DNA of 63,089 nucleotides, taken from NCBI GenBank assembly GCA_944380855.1, contig CALWIW010000008.1, positions 1 through 63,089 of the forward strand, read 5' to 3'. Under the pieces are notes generated by a model. It saw only the letters and a program-made list of their open reading frames with translations. It had not been told where the DNA came from and searched no databases. Numbering within the stretch: the first letter of the stretch is position 1; the number at the start of each line of letters is the position of its first letter. Source of the stretch: an uncultured Clostridia bacterium (GTDB lineage: Bacteria; Bacillota; Clostridia; Oscillospirales; Acutalibacteraceae). The position numbers and the translations under genes were made by a program. Below are positions 8,424 through 17,031 of the stretch, piece by piece.

Positions 8424-10166
8424 TCAACTGAACTGACTGTTATAAAGGGTTTTATAAAATCCGTTCTGTTTCAGGAGCTGTTCGTGTCTGCCCTGTTCGA
8501 TTATGTTTCCGTCTTTCATTACCAAAATAACGTCCGATTCCTTAATGGTTGAAAGTCTGTGAGCAACCACAAAGCTTGTTTTTCCTTCCATCATTTTTGC
8601 AAATGCCTTTTGAACTCTCTGTTCTGTGAGGGTATCTATAGAGCTTGTTGCTTCGTCAAGAATAAGCAGGGGAGAGTCTGTAAGCATTGCCCTTGCTATA
8701 CACAAAAGCTGTTTTTCACCTTGAGAAAGGTTGGAGCCGTCCTCTGTTATCACCGTGTCGTAGCCATTGGGAAGTCTTGAAATAAATCCGTGGGCATAGG
8801 CTGACTTTGCGGCTTTTATCATTTCTTCCTCTGAAGCATCGGGATTTCCGTAGCAGAGATTTTCTCTCACCGTACCGTTAAACAGCCAGCTGTCCTGAAG
8901 CACCATGGCAAAGTTTTTTCTAAGGCTGTTTCTTTTGATTTCTTTAACGGGCAATCCGTCAAGGCGTATTTCTCCGCTTTTTACGTCGTAAAATCTCATA
9001 ATAAGATTTATAAGGGTGGTTTTTCCGCAGCCTGTAGGTCCCACTATGGCTATACGCTGTCCCTTTTTTACTTTAAGATTAAAGTTTTCAATAAGCCTTT
9101 GATTTTCACGGTATGAAAAATTCACGTTTTTAAATTCCATGTTTCCGTCGGCTCTTTCAATTTCTGTGGAATTAAGGTTGTCGGCGGCTTCTCTCGGCTC
9201 GTCTAAAACCTCAAATACACGCTTAGCGGAAGCCAAAGCCGTTTGAAGCTGAGTCAAAACTCCGGTGATTTCGTTAAAAGGCTTTGTGTATTGGTTGGCA
9301 TAGGTCAAAAATACAGATATTTGTCCTACCGTAAGACCTCCGTTTACTGCCGATAAAGCTCCCAAAATTCCTGCGGCGGCGTAAACCAAACCGTTTACAA
9401 AACGTGTTGAGGGATTTGCAAGGCTTCCCGCAAACTGTGCCTTTTGTCCCACCTTATATAATTCCTGATTACGCCTTTCAAACTCCGCTTCCGCTCTTTT
9501 TTCAAAGGCAAAGGATTTTACTACCTGCTGGTTTCCCACCATTTCTTCAATGTATGAGCTTACTTCTCCCTGTAAAAGCTGCTGCTTTCTGAATTTGCTT
9601 CCGGAAAATTTTCCTATAAAGGCAGCTACAAACAGGGAAACGGGAGTCAAAAGCATTACCGCCAAAGCTATGGTCACATTTATGGTGAACATAAACACAA
9701 GCGTTGCAATTATTGTCACAACACCTGTAAAAAGCTTTGTTACAGTCTGTAGAAGTCCGTCGCCCACTGCGTCAACATCGTTTATAACTCTGTTTATCAA
9801 ATCTCCGTGGCTGGAATTATCTATATAGCTTAGTGGAGCGGTATTAAATTTTGAATAAACCTGCTGTCTTAAATCCCTTGCGGTGCAGTAGCTGAGCCTG
9901 TTGGTGCAAAGCCCCATTATCCACTGGAAAAATGCAGACCCTGCCGTTGCAAGCAAAAAGCCTGTTAAAATATTGAAAATACTGTTAAAGTCAACCTGTC
10001 CCTTGTCAATAATGCAGTCAATGGCGTTACCTGTAAGCACGGGACCTAACAATGTAAGTCCAACGCTTATAAAAGCACAGACAATACCTATCACAGCATA
10101 TTTTTTGTATTTTCCGCAGGCGGAAATAATACGCTTTACCGCTGAATAAGATTTTTTTCTTTTCAT
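8424..10166 (-). CDS. ABC exporter half, catalytically canonical ATP site
   Basis: A 580-residue half-transporter with an N-terminal six-helix exporter domain (about 1-320) followed by an ATPase domain. Motifs are Walker A GPTGCGKTT, Q-loop LQDSW, signature LSQGEKQ, Walker B LLILDEATSSID with the catalytic glutamate, and switch histidine VAHRLS. The non-canonical signature combined with intact Walker B and H-loop is typical of the consensus-Walker partner in heterodimeric exporters such as TM288 or BmrD-like proteins. Its ATG overlaps the TAA of the upstream half (TAATG) and has GGAGG nearby, so the two halves are translationally coupled. Family members export drugs, lipids or peptides; the substrate is unknown here. 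Confidence 0.93.
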   Translation of the reverse strand: MKRKKSYSAVKRIISACGKYKKYAVIGIVCAFISVGLTLLGPVLTGNAIDCIIDKGQVDFNSIFNILTGFLLATAGSAFFQWIMGLCTNRLSYCTARDLRQQVYSKFNTAPLSYIDNSSHGDLINRVINDVDAVGDGLLQTVTKLFTGVVTIIATLVFMFTINVTIALAVMLLTPVSLFVAAFIGKFSGSKFRKQQLLQGEVSSYIEEMVGNQQVVKSFAFEKRAEAEFERRNQELYKVGQKAQFAGSLANPSTRFVNGLVYAAAGILGALSAVNGGLTVGQISVFLTYANQYTKPFNEITGVLTQLQTALASAKRVFEVLDEPREAADNLNSTEIERADGNMEFKNVNFSYRENQRLIENFNLKVKKGQRIAIVGPTGCGKTTLINLIMRFYDVKSGEIRLDGLPVKEIKRNSLRKNFAMVLQDSWLFNGTVRENLCYGNPDASEEEMIKAAKSAYAHGFISRLPNGYDTVITEDGSNLSQGEKQLLCIARAMLTDSPLLILDEATSSIDTLTEQRVQKAFAKMMEGKTSFVVAHRLSTIKESDVILVMKDGNIIEQGRHEQLLKQNGFYKTLYNSQFS

Positions 10167-11890
10167 TATACCGCCTCCTCTGCACTGAGCTGTGAAAGAC
10201 AGATTTCCCTGTATTCTGAACAGGAATTATAAAGCTCTTTGTGAGTGCCTATTCCTGCACATTCTCCCTCGTCAAGCACAATAATTTTATCGGCGTTTCG
10301 TATTGTGGAAGCTCTCTGAGAAACAATAACCACCGTCATATCCGAGGTTTTTTCTCTAAGCTCTTTTCTCAGGTTTGCGTCAGTTGCAAAGTCCAATGCG
10401 GAAAAGCTGTCGTCCAGAATAAGTATGTCAGGGTGTTTTACCAAGGCTCGTGCTATTGTAAGTCTTTGACGCTGACCGCCTGAAAAGTTTTTTCCGCCCT
10501 GTGCAACGTCAAAGTCAAGCTTCCCGGGAAGCTTGCTTACAAAATCCCATGACTGTGCTATTTTTAAAGCCTTTTCAATCTCTTCGTCAGAGGCGTTTTC
10601 CTTGCCCCACTGCATATTGCTTCTGAGAGTTCCCTTAAATAAAACGGTTTTCTGAGCAACAACGCCGATTATATTTCTCAGATTTTCAAGGTCGTATTTT
10701 TTAACATTAACGCCATTTACCAAAACTTCGCCCTTGGAAGCGTCGTAAAAACGGGGGATAAGATTTGCAAGAGTTGATTTGCCAGAGCCTGTACCGCCGA
10801 TAATTCCCAAGGTTTCTCCCTTTTTAAGGGAAAAGGTTATGTTCTTTAAGGCTTCGCCCTCGCCGTAGGAAAAGCTTACGTTACGAAATTCAATTGCATA
10901 ATCATTTTCAGCCTTTGAATTTTCTTCCTTTTTGTCCTCTTTTACAGTGGTCTGAGTGTCAAAAATTTCATTTATTCTTGCGGCTGAAGCCGACGCTCTT
11001 GTAAATATTACAACCAAGTCAGCAACTACAACCATGGCAAGCATTATTTGAGTCATATAGTTTACAAGGGCGATTATGTCACCCTGTGAAAGTCCGCCGA
11101 TATTTACATTCAGTCCGCCGAACCAGATAATAAGGGCAATAGCTATATTGGTGATAATGCAGGTCAAAGGACTTAAAAGGGCAGATATTCTTCCTGCGGA
11201 AATGCTGGCGTTTGTAAGCTCCTCTGCCGCATGGGAAAATCTTTTTTCCTCTTCTTCCTGTCTTGCAAAGGCTCTTATTACCCTGTTTCCCCTGAGATTT
11301 TCTCTTGAAAGAAGAGATATTTTATCAAGCCTTTTTTGAATTACTTTAAAAAAGGGAACGCTTTTGCTCATTATAAGATAAAGGGTCAAGCCTATAAGCA
11401 CAGCCGCACCGAAAAATATAACGGAAAGCTTTAGGCTTACCGTAGACGCCATTATCATTGCTCCCACAACCAAAAAAGGAGCACGTATAACAAGTCTTAT
11501 AAGCATTGCCACCGCAAGCTGTATTTGGTTTATATCGCTGGTCATTCTTGTTATAAGTGACGGCGTACCGATTTTATCTATCTCCTTATGAGAAAGAGTA
11601 TTTATGTGGTGGAACAAATCCCGTCTTAGTATTGTTCCCACGCCTTGGGAAGCAAAGGACGCACTGTACTGGCAGATTAAAGCACTTAAAAGTCCTGTAA
11701 TTCCAAGTATAACCAACAGCACACCCTGCTGTCCTATATAACCCGTATCTCCGTTTTTAACGCCGATATCTATTATATTCGCCATTATAAGCGGTACAAT
11801 AAGCTCGAATACAGCTTCAAGCAGTTTAAAAACTGGGCCTATTGTAACCTGTAATTTGTAATGTTTTAAATATCGTGCAAGTCTTAGCAA
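10166..11890 (-). CDS. ABC exporter half with degenerate ATP site
   Basis: A 574-residue exporter half with an N-terminal transmembrane domain and a C-terminal ATPase. Walker A GGTGSGKST, Q-loop VAQKTV and canonical signature FSGGQRQR are intact. The Walker B glutamate is replaced by Asp (LILDDSFSALD) and the switch histidine by Gln (VSQRAS). These are the usual substitutions of the degenerate site in heterodimeric ABC exporters, so it should pair with the downstream half. I prefer the TTG start because AAGGGGG lies 8 nt upstream. An ATG six codons earlier (11906-11908) follows directly after a hairpin and lacks a ribosome site. It is probably co-transcribed with rpe by read-through of that hairpin. 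Confidence 0.9.
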   Translation of the reverse strand: MLRLARYLKHYKLQVTIGPVFKLLEAVFELIVPLIMANIIDIGVKNGDTGYIGQQGVLLVILGITGLLSALICQYSASFASQGVGTILRRDLFHHINTLSHKEIDKIGTPSLITRMTSDINQIQLAVAMLIRLVIRAPFLVVGAMIMASTVSLKLSVIFFGAAVLIGLTLYLIMSKSVPFFKVIQKRLDKISLLSRENLRGNRVIRAFARQEEEEKRFSHAAEELTNASISAGRISALLSPLTCIITNIAIALIIWFGGLNVNIGGLSQGDIIALVNYMTQIMLAMVVVADLVVIFTRASASAARINEIFDTQTTVKEDKKEENSKAENDYAIEFRNVSFSYGEGEALKNITFSLKKGETLGIIGGTGSGKSTLANLIPRFYDASKGEVLVNGVNVKKYDLENLRNIIGVVAQKTVLFKGTLRSNMQWGKENASDEEIEKALKIAQSWDFVSKLPGKLDFDVAQGGKNFSGGQRQRLTIARALVKHPDILILDDSFSALDFATDANLRKELREKTSDMTVVIVSQRASTIRNADKIIVLDEGECAGIGTHKELYNSCSEYREICLSQLSAEEAV

Positions 11891-11913
11891 TATATTTTCC
11901 CCCTTCATTAAGC

Positions 11914-11941
11914 AAAACAGACGGCATATCGCCGTCTGTTT
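11914..11941 (-). terminator. hairpin between rpe and the ABC exporter genes
   Basis: AACAGACGGC pairs with GCCGTCTGTT around a 5-nt loop, followed on the minus strand by TTGCTT. It sits directly after the rpe stop and 5 nt before the upstream ATG of the exporter. It may act as a partial terminator or attenuator that separates rpe expression from the exporter. Confidence 0.6.
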
Positions 11942-11944
11942 TTG

Positions 11945-12595
11945 TTATTTGCACAGTGCTTTTAAATTATCAATCGCCTTACGGCTGTCCTCTGCTTTGA
12001 ACACCGCCGTACCTGCAACGCACACATCGGCACCGCCTTTATAGGCGTGTGCAATTGTATTTTCGTTTATACCGCCGTCAACCTGGCACAAAATGTCTTT
12101 GCCCAGTCTTTGAGCCTCGGCCTTTATTTTGCCGATTTTCTCAATATTTTCAGCCATATAGGACTGACCGCCGAAGCCAGGTTCAACAGTCATAACCAAA
12201 GCCAGCTCTATATCCTTAAGATAAGGGAAAATTGCCTCGGCAGGGGTATTAGGTTTTACAGCCAAGCCTGCCTTTACATTTTTTGAGTGAATTTTATCTA
12301 TTGTTTCCTGTATATCCGAGTCGCACTCAACATGGAAAACAATGTAATCGGCTCCGGCATTTGCAAAATCCTCCACATATTTAAGAGGGTCGCTTATCAT
12401 AAGGTGAACGTCAAAGGGAAGCTTTGTAAATGGTCTTATCCATTTTATCACCGGTGCACCGAAGGTTAAGTTCGGCACAAAATGCCCGTCCATAACGTCA
12501 AGATGTATCCAGTCGGCTCCTGCTTTGTCCATTTTTTCTGTTTCCGCTCCCATTTTAGAGAAATCACATGAAAGCATTGAAGGTGCTATAAGCAT
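11945..12595 (-). CDS. rpe: ribulose-phosphate 3-epimerase
   Basis: A 216-residue TIM-barrel enzyme that interconverts ribulose 5-phosphate and xylulose 5-phosphate in the pentose phosphate pathway. Signature segments are IAPSMLSCDF, DWIHLDVMDGHFVPN with metal ligands, DVHLMI, VMTVEPGFGGQ and the C-terminal QVDGGI with ADVCVAGTAVF for phosphate binding. The frame is open upstream, but the ATG chosen lies 9 nt after GGAGG; an ATG three codons earlier is too close to that site. Length matches the family (about 216-225). Its promoter region has been interrupted by a family A element inside a family B element. Confidence 0.95.
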   Translation of the reverse strand: MLIAPSMLSCDFSKMGAETEKMDKAGADWIHLDVMDGHFVPNLTFGAPVIKWIRPFTKLPFDVHLMISDPLKYVEDFANAGADYIVFHVECDSDIQETIDKIHSKNVKAGLAVKPNTPAEAIFPYLKDIELALVMTVEPGFGGQSYMAENIEKIGKIKAEAQRLGKDILCQVDGGINENTIAHAYKGGADVCVAGTAVFKAEDSRKAIDNLKALCK

Positions 12596-12623
12596 TTTTT
12601 CCATCCTCCTTTTTCTTTTTTGT

Positions 12624-12952
12624 CCGCCTTGCAAAACTTTATCTTAAAAAGCTTATACAGTAAATGTTGTGGTAAAAATTTTGGGATTCCAAAGGGACTA
12701 CTGTCCCTTTGGCAGGTGGTTTGGAGGACAGCGTCCTCCAAGGTCTTAAAATACAGTAAAATACGCAGGAGGGGAGCAAAAAACAGTCCGGTGAACTGTT
12801 TTTTGCCGGGGAACCCACGTCAGGGGTTCCCCGACAACTATTTATTTTATTTCAATTTTACTTTTTACTCCAACTATTAACAAAGAGCTTTTAAAATAAA
12901 ACTCATCACAAGGCGGGCGAAACCTTTTCCTTAATCTTTAGGAATGGCTCGC
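12624..12952 (-). repeat. family B element, copy B3, split by a family A element
   Basis: Read on the minus strand, the head box (GAGCGAGCCATTCC...AAAGGTTTCGCCC) and left arm CCGCCTTG (12909-12916) are followed by about 20 nt of the usual loop. A 231-bp family A insertion comes next, then the rest of the loop and the matching arm CAAGGCGG (12624-12631). Removing the insertion restores a normal B module. Confidence 0.75.
12655..12885 (+). mobile_element. family A MITE-like element, copy A2, inserted in B3
   Basis: This 231-bp element is flanked by a direct AGCTT repeat (12650-12654 and 12886-12890), consistent with a 5-bp target duplication. Its ends are inverted relatives (TGTTGTGGTAAAAA and, inverted, TAGTTGGAGTAAAAAG). 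Internally it has the CCAAAGGGAC and TTGGAGGAC palindromes, an AAAAAACAGT/ACTGTTTTTT palindrome and GGGGAACCC/GGGGTTCCCC. It has no transposase gene. Confidence 0.75.
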
Positions 12953-13012
12953 TCTCATTTAACTTTTATTTCTTTATTTTTTATTGAATGATATAACAGT
13001 TTATGCCCTAAA

Positions 13013-16003
13013 CTACGGCTTCTGTATAAATGACGGAACAATTACCGCCGCAAGCCAAAATACCACGAAAAGTGACATTTCCAAAGTCTTTACGGAGCTT
13101 ACGCCCGAATACAAAGCCAAAGTGGAAACAAGCAAAATTCCCACTATAACGGCGATAGTCTGCAAAAGAACAGCCAAAGCAATATTTGCTTTAAGTCTTA
13201 CACAGCCTGAAATTGCCCTGAGAAGTGAGGATATTTTTCCGTTTGTGGCAAGATAGGCACGGGATTTTTCCTCCTTTGCCTCTGTAACTTCTATGCAAAC
13301 ATTGGAAAGACCAGTAGGTAAAACCTTAACCGAGCGGTAATAAATGCCGAAGTCCTTGGCGATTTTATCTTCAGTCACATTGTAGTCAGTGGTGCTTACT
13401 ATTATGCTCAGTCCGTTTTCCTCGGCTCTTTGCAGTTCCTCGCACATTGTGGTGTTTACAGAGTATTTAAGGGAGAAAACTGCACAGAGCTGTCCTGCGT
13501 GGGCAAAGTACACCACAGGGTCGCCGTCGGAGAATTTTTCTTCTTCTTCCTCTTCCAGAACATCTACTCCGTACTTTTCCAAAAGCAGTCTTGTTCCTAT
13601 TAAAATTCTTTCGCTGTTTACCCAGCCTACAAGTCCTGCTCCGTCCTCGTACAAAACGCTTTCAACCTCCGGAAGCTTTTCTTCCTGCTTTTCCAAAAGC
13701 TTCTTGAAAACAAACTGCACGGGATTTTTAGCCTCTTTAAGCACTGCATAAGCGGCAATAATTGCTTCTTCTATTCTGTGCTGTTCAAAATCCTTGGCTC
13801 TTACAATCTCCACATAACCCTCAGGGTAGAGCTGGCATGAGTCCACCATAACCGCGGAAGTGTCGCAGAACTGTTTTACGGAAGGATAACCTGTTATCAT
13901 GGCACCCTTTTGGCGGAGAGTTTTGCAGAATTTCGTAATGGGGAAATTGGCAAGCAGTAAATTTCCCACAGGCACGCTTACCGCAGTTGTTACCGCCAAG
14001 GTGGTGACAGCCCCTATAAAGGAACCGTAGAATACCGCATATAAAATCGAAATTACAAGGGAGCAAACCAAGGTAAAGGGTGCCAAAGCTCCTGAGCTGT
14101 CCTCTCCGGGGTCGGGAGCATATGAAAGCTTTAAATAATTGCTTAAAAATGAGGTTTTATGCTGATAAGCTATAATAGGTCTGCCCACAGCGGTGCCGCT
14201 GAGCATTTTTGAGGCAATTTCCTCATTTTCATAGATTTTAGCAGAATATGTCTGCTGTTCCGAGGTTATAAATCTTAAATTTTCCTTTGTGCGTTTCAGC
14301 ATAAGCATTTTTCCCAGATAGTTTCCGATAATACAGATTATAACTATCAGGGTGTAGAATGAGTACTGCTGGCTGAAGAAGCTTCCCGACGCAAACAGTG
14401 ACACAACGCTTTGCAATACCGTAGCCATAATAGCTACAGCCAAAGCCGTATCCGAGTTGCCCCTGAAGCTTGTCAGTGCTGCAAATCCGTTAAGAATTGT
14501 GGTTTTTGCAGTTACAACGGTTGCCGCAACAATTATTACATTGATAATGCACAGGGTAAGTGGTGCCGAGGAATGAGTTATATCGGCAATTTCAGGCACC
14601 ATAAGACGCCAAATGCTTACTCCCAGGGCAAACAAAGCCAAAACTCCCAAAATAACACAGCGGAAAAACAGGCTTTTTAAATTTAGGTTTATTTCGCTTT
14701 TTACGTTTCTGACATCTTCTTTTCTTTCAATGTCCTCAATAAGCTCTTCGGACTTCATCTGCTGGGTTTCGGAAACGCTTTTATATCTTTTTCCGGTAAA
14801 TATGCTTTTTAAAGTCTGTAAGCCGTGACGCTTTATAAAATCAAAATTAATTTTTTCTTCTCCGTCCTCGTCCAGCAGAATTTCTCCTTTGGTTCTCTTT
14901 GCGGCACTTTTCGGAACGGCATAACAGCTGTATGCGTCTCTTACAGTGGCTGAAAACTTTCCTGCCTTAACATATATCTTTTCGGAATTTTTGTCCCTTT
15001 CATATGAAGGCGGTCTTACCTTTGTAAAATCAGGGGTAATAACATTTGATTTCAATTGCTCCTGCCGGGAGGTTGTGGAAGTCTCTGCTGTTTTTTCGCG
15101 GTTACTATTTTTGACGCTGTCCGCTCTTTCCTGCTGCCTGTTTCTTTTTTTGTTTTTCGGAAGCTTTTTCTTTCTTTCAGAAGATGGCTGAGGCAGTTTT
15201 TCCGGCTTTTCGTTTTCTTTCGTCAGAATATTTTCTGTTTTTTCGGTTTTGTTTTCTTTTGGAGGAAGTTCGTTCTTTGGTTCTTCCTGTTTTTCCTGCG
15301 GTTTATCAGTTACAGGCTTGTCCGAAATTTCAGATGCTTCCTGCGGTTCAGTCTTTTTTTGCAAGTTTCTTTTGTTCTTTTTTCCTGAGGAATAGTTCTC
15401 TTTTTTTAATTCCTTTTTTCTTTTTACATTGTCATGAGCTACTATGTCCTCATGCTTTTTTTCCTGTTCCTCTTTCTTTTCCTGCTCTTCCTCAAAATCG
15501 CTTAAATCTACGTCAATTGTGTTTATGTCCTGAATTACCGGCTTGTTATGATTTTTCAGATAATAATTTCCGTCGGCATACATATCGTCGCTTTCTTCTT
15601 CCGATACATAATCCGTAAAGTGCTTTGGCATAAAGCTTCTTTGCTCGTCTGTTGAAACAGCTTTTTCCGCCGCACTGTCAAAAATTTCAAAATCATTGAA
15701 CTTTTCCGACTGTTTATCTTCTTCTTTTTTTATTTCTCTTATATGGAAAATAACTTCGTTTGCGGAGTCGTCTTCTGTTTTTTCGTTATTGGAAGATGTT
15801 TCCTCAACGGAAGCTTTGTCTTTATCTCCGTTATTAAAAATTTCCGCAGCTATGCGGCTTTTTTTTCTGCGTTTTTTCTGCTGGGGCTTTTTTTCCTCTT
15901 CGCTGAGCTCTCTGGTTTCTTTGAGAATAGATTCAATAAGTTTGTCCTCATCGGAGGTATCTCTATTTGCAAAGTCCAGAATTTCCTTTGTCTGTTTATC
16001 CAC
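13013..16003 (-). CDS. degenerate P1B-type ATPase-like membrane protein with long disordered N-terminus
   Basis: A 996-residue protein. Residues 1 to about 440 are highly charged low-complexity sequence rich in Lys, Glu, Ser and Gln. Residues about 445-993 follow the plan of a P1B heavy-metal ATPase: four helices (about 445-567), a shortened actuator-like segment, two helices (640-685), a cytoplasmic block (690-935) and two final helices. Family echoes are SVPVG where the metal-binding CPC normally lies, VMVDSCQLYP where DKTGTLT is expected (only the Asp kept), RILIGTRLLLEKYGV in the nucleotide domain, and VSTTDYNVTEDKIAKDFGI in place of TGDN...A..IA..GI. The GDGxND hinge is absent. ATP-driven transport is therefore unlikely; a scaffold or sensor role is a guess. 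The GTG start has AGGAG 8 nt upstream. It follows rlmB by 44 nt. Confidence 0.75.
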   Translation of the reverse strand: MDKQTKEILDFANRDTSDEDKLIESILKETRELSEEEKKPQQKKRRKKSRIAAEIFNNGDKDKASVEETSSNNEKTEDDSANEVIFHIREIKKEEDKQSEKFNDFEIFDSAAEKAVSTDEQRSFMPKHFTDYVSEEESDDMYADGNYYLKNHNKPVIQDINTIDVDLSDFEEEQEKKEEQEKKHEDIVAHDNVKRKKELKKENYSSGKKNKRNLQKKTEPQEASEISDKPVTDKPQEKQEEPKNELPPKENKTEKTENILTKENEKPEKLPQPSSERKKKLPKNKKRNRQQERADSVKNSNREKTAETSTTSRQEQLKSNVITPDFTKVRPPSYERDKNSEKIYVKAGKFSATVRDAYSCYAVPKSAAKRTKGEILLDEDGEEKINFDFIKRHGLQTLKSIFTGKRYKSVSETQQMKSEELIEDIERKEDVRNVKSEINLNLKSLFFRCVILGVLALFALGVSIWRLMVPEIADITHSSAPLTLCIINVIIVAATVVTAKTTILNGFAALTSFRGNSDTALAVAIMATVLQSVVSLFASGSFFSQQYSFYTLIVIICIIGNYLGKMLMLKRTKENLRFITSEQQTYSAKIYENEEIASKMLSGTAVGRPIIAYQHKTSFLSNYLKLSYAPDPGEDSSGALAPFTLVCSLVISILYAVFYGSFIGAVTTLAVTTAVSVPVGNLLLANFPITKFCKTLRQKGAMITGYPSVKQFCDTSAVMVDSCQLYPEGYVEIVRAKDFEQHRIEEAIIAAYAVLKEAKNPVQFVFKKLLEKQEEKLPEVESVLYEDGAGLVGWVNSERILIGTRLLLEKYGVDVLEEEEEEKFSDGDPVVYFAHAGQLCAVFSLKYSVNTTMCEELQRAEENGLSIIVSTTDYNVTEDKIAKDFGIYYRSVKVLPTGLSNVCIEVTEAKEEKSRAYLATNGKISSLLRAISGCVRLKANIALAVLLQTIAVIVGILLVSTLALYSGVSSVKTLEMSLFVVFWLAAVIVPSFIQKP

Positions 16004-16047
16004 AATCAACACTCCTGTTTTTCCTTTACGTTACGAATTTATCTCAA

Positions 16048-16833
16048 CTATCTGTCTTTTGCAATTTCATACATTAAAATGCCTGCGGCAACCGAGGCGT
16101 TAAGTGAATTTATCTTTCCTTTCATGGGAAGTGACACAATAACATCGCATTTTTGTCTTACAAGTTTTCCTATACCTTTTCCCTCGTTGCCTATTACCAA
16201 AGCTACCGCACCTTCAAAATTGCACTTTGAACACTCTGTTCCGTTCATGTCGGCTCCGAATATCCACAAGCCTTTTTCTTTAAGCATATCTATTGCGGCA
16301 GGTATATTTGTAACTCTTGCCACGGGAACGTATTCTACCGCTCCGGCTGAGGCTTTTCCCACGGCATAGCTTAGTCCTGCACTTCTTCTTTTTGGGATTA
16401 TTATACCGTGAACTCCGGCACATTCCGCAGTACGAATAATAGCCCCCAAATTATGAGGGTCTTCTATTTCGTCCAAGACAACCACAAAAGGCTTTTCACC
16501 TCTTTCCTCTGCCAAAGCAAAAATATCATCAACCGAGGCGTAGTCTTTTATTGCGGCAAGAGCGGCAATACCCTGGTGGTTTTCACCGGCACAGAGAAAA
16601 TCAAGCTTTTTGGAGTCTACCTCTTTAATGGTTATTCCTTTTTCTTTTGCCTTTGCGATTATAGCCACAACGCCGCCGGAGGCAGAGTTTTTAGCCACTA
16701 AAAGAGTGTCTATGGCTCTTCCGCTTCTCAAAGCTTCCGTAACGGGATTTCTTCCTGCGATTACGTCTTCACGCTTTTCGGCAAAATTTCTTTCAGTGTC
16801 ATTTCTTTTAAATTTTTCTTTTCTTTCTTTCAT
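16048..16833 (-). CDS. rlmB: 23S rRNA (guanosine-2'-O)-methyltransferase RlmB family
   Basis: A 261-residue SpoU/TrmH-type methyltransferase that uses S-adenosylmethionine to methylate a ribose 2'-hydroxyl, by homology G2251 of 23S rRNA. The N-terminal substrate-binding domain begins at VIAGRNPVTEALRSG. The knotted catalytic domain shows motif 1 DEIEDPHNLGAIIRTAE, motif 2 VIGNEGKGI and motif 3 LPMKGKINSLNASVAAGI. A basic extension of about 20 residues precedes the usual start. AGGAAG lies 8 nt before the ATG. The next gene on the strand is the degenerate P-type ATPase-like protein. Target assignment is from family similarity; close paralogues (TrmH, YacO) are hard to exclude. Confidence 0.9.
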   Translation of the reverse strand: MKERKEKFKRNDTERNFAEKREDVIAGRNPVTEALRSGRAIDTLLVAKNSASGGVVAIIAKAKEKGITIKEVDSKKLDFLCAGENHQGIAALAAIKDYASVDDIFALAEERGEKPFVVVLDEIEDPHNLGAIIRTAECAGVHGIIIPKRRSAGLSYAVGKASAGAVEYVPVARVTNIPAAIDMLKEKGLWIFGADMNGTECSKCNFEGAVALVIGNEGKGIGKLVRQKCDVIVSLPMKGKINSLNASVAAGILMYEIAKDR

Positions 16834-16910
16834 TTTTGTCTTCCTGTCTTCAAATTCATTTCAATAATTCTCTTGATTTTATCAAATTTACAAAATCTGT
16901 ATACATGGTT

Positions 16911-16919
16911 AGTATAACA
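16911..16919 (-). promoter_or_regulatory. possible extended -10 promoter for rlmB
   Basis: The minus strand reads TGTTATACT, an extended -10 form, about 80 nt before the rlmB start. No good -35 box is seen at the expected distance. Confidence 0.4.
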
Positions 16920-17031
16920 TATATCAGGGCGAGATTGAATAGAAAACGGTGAAAAAAAGTCGAAAAAATTTATTGATATTAATAGGTTATTTCCGTATAA
17001 ATTGTCAAGAAAATCCGTAGACTGTGATTTT

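Noticed and set aside
15184-15618. Plus-strand frames rich in Phe and Leu opposite the charged tail
   Set aside because: They are complements of the Lys/Glu-rich coding region, which mimics hydrophobic protein on the other strand.
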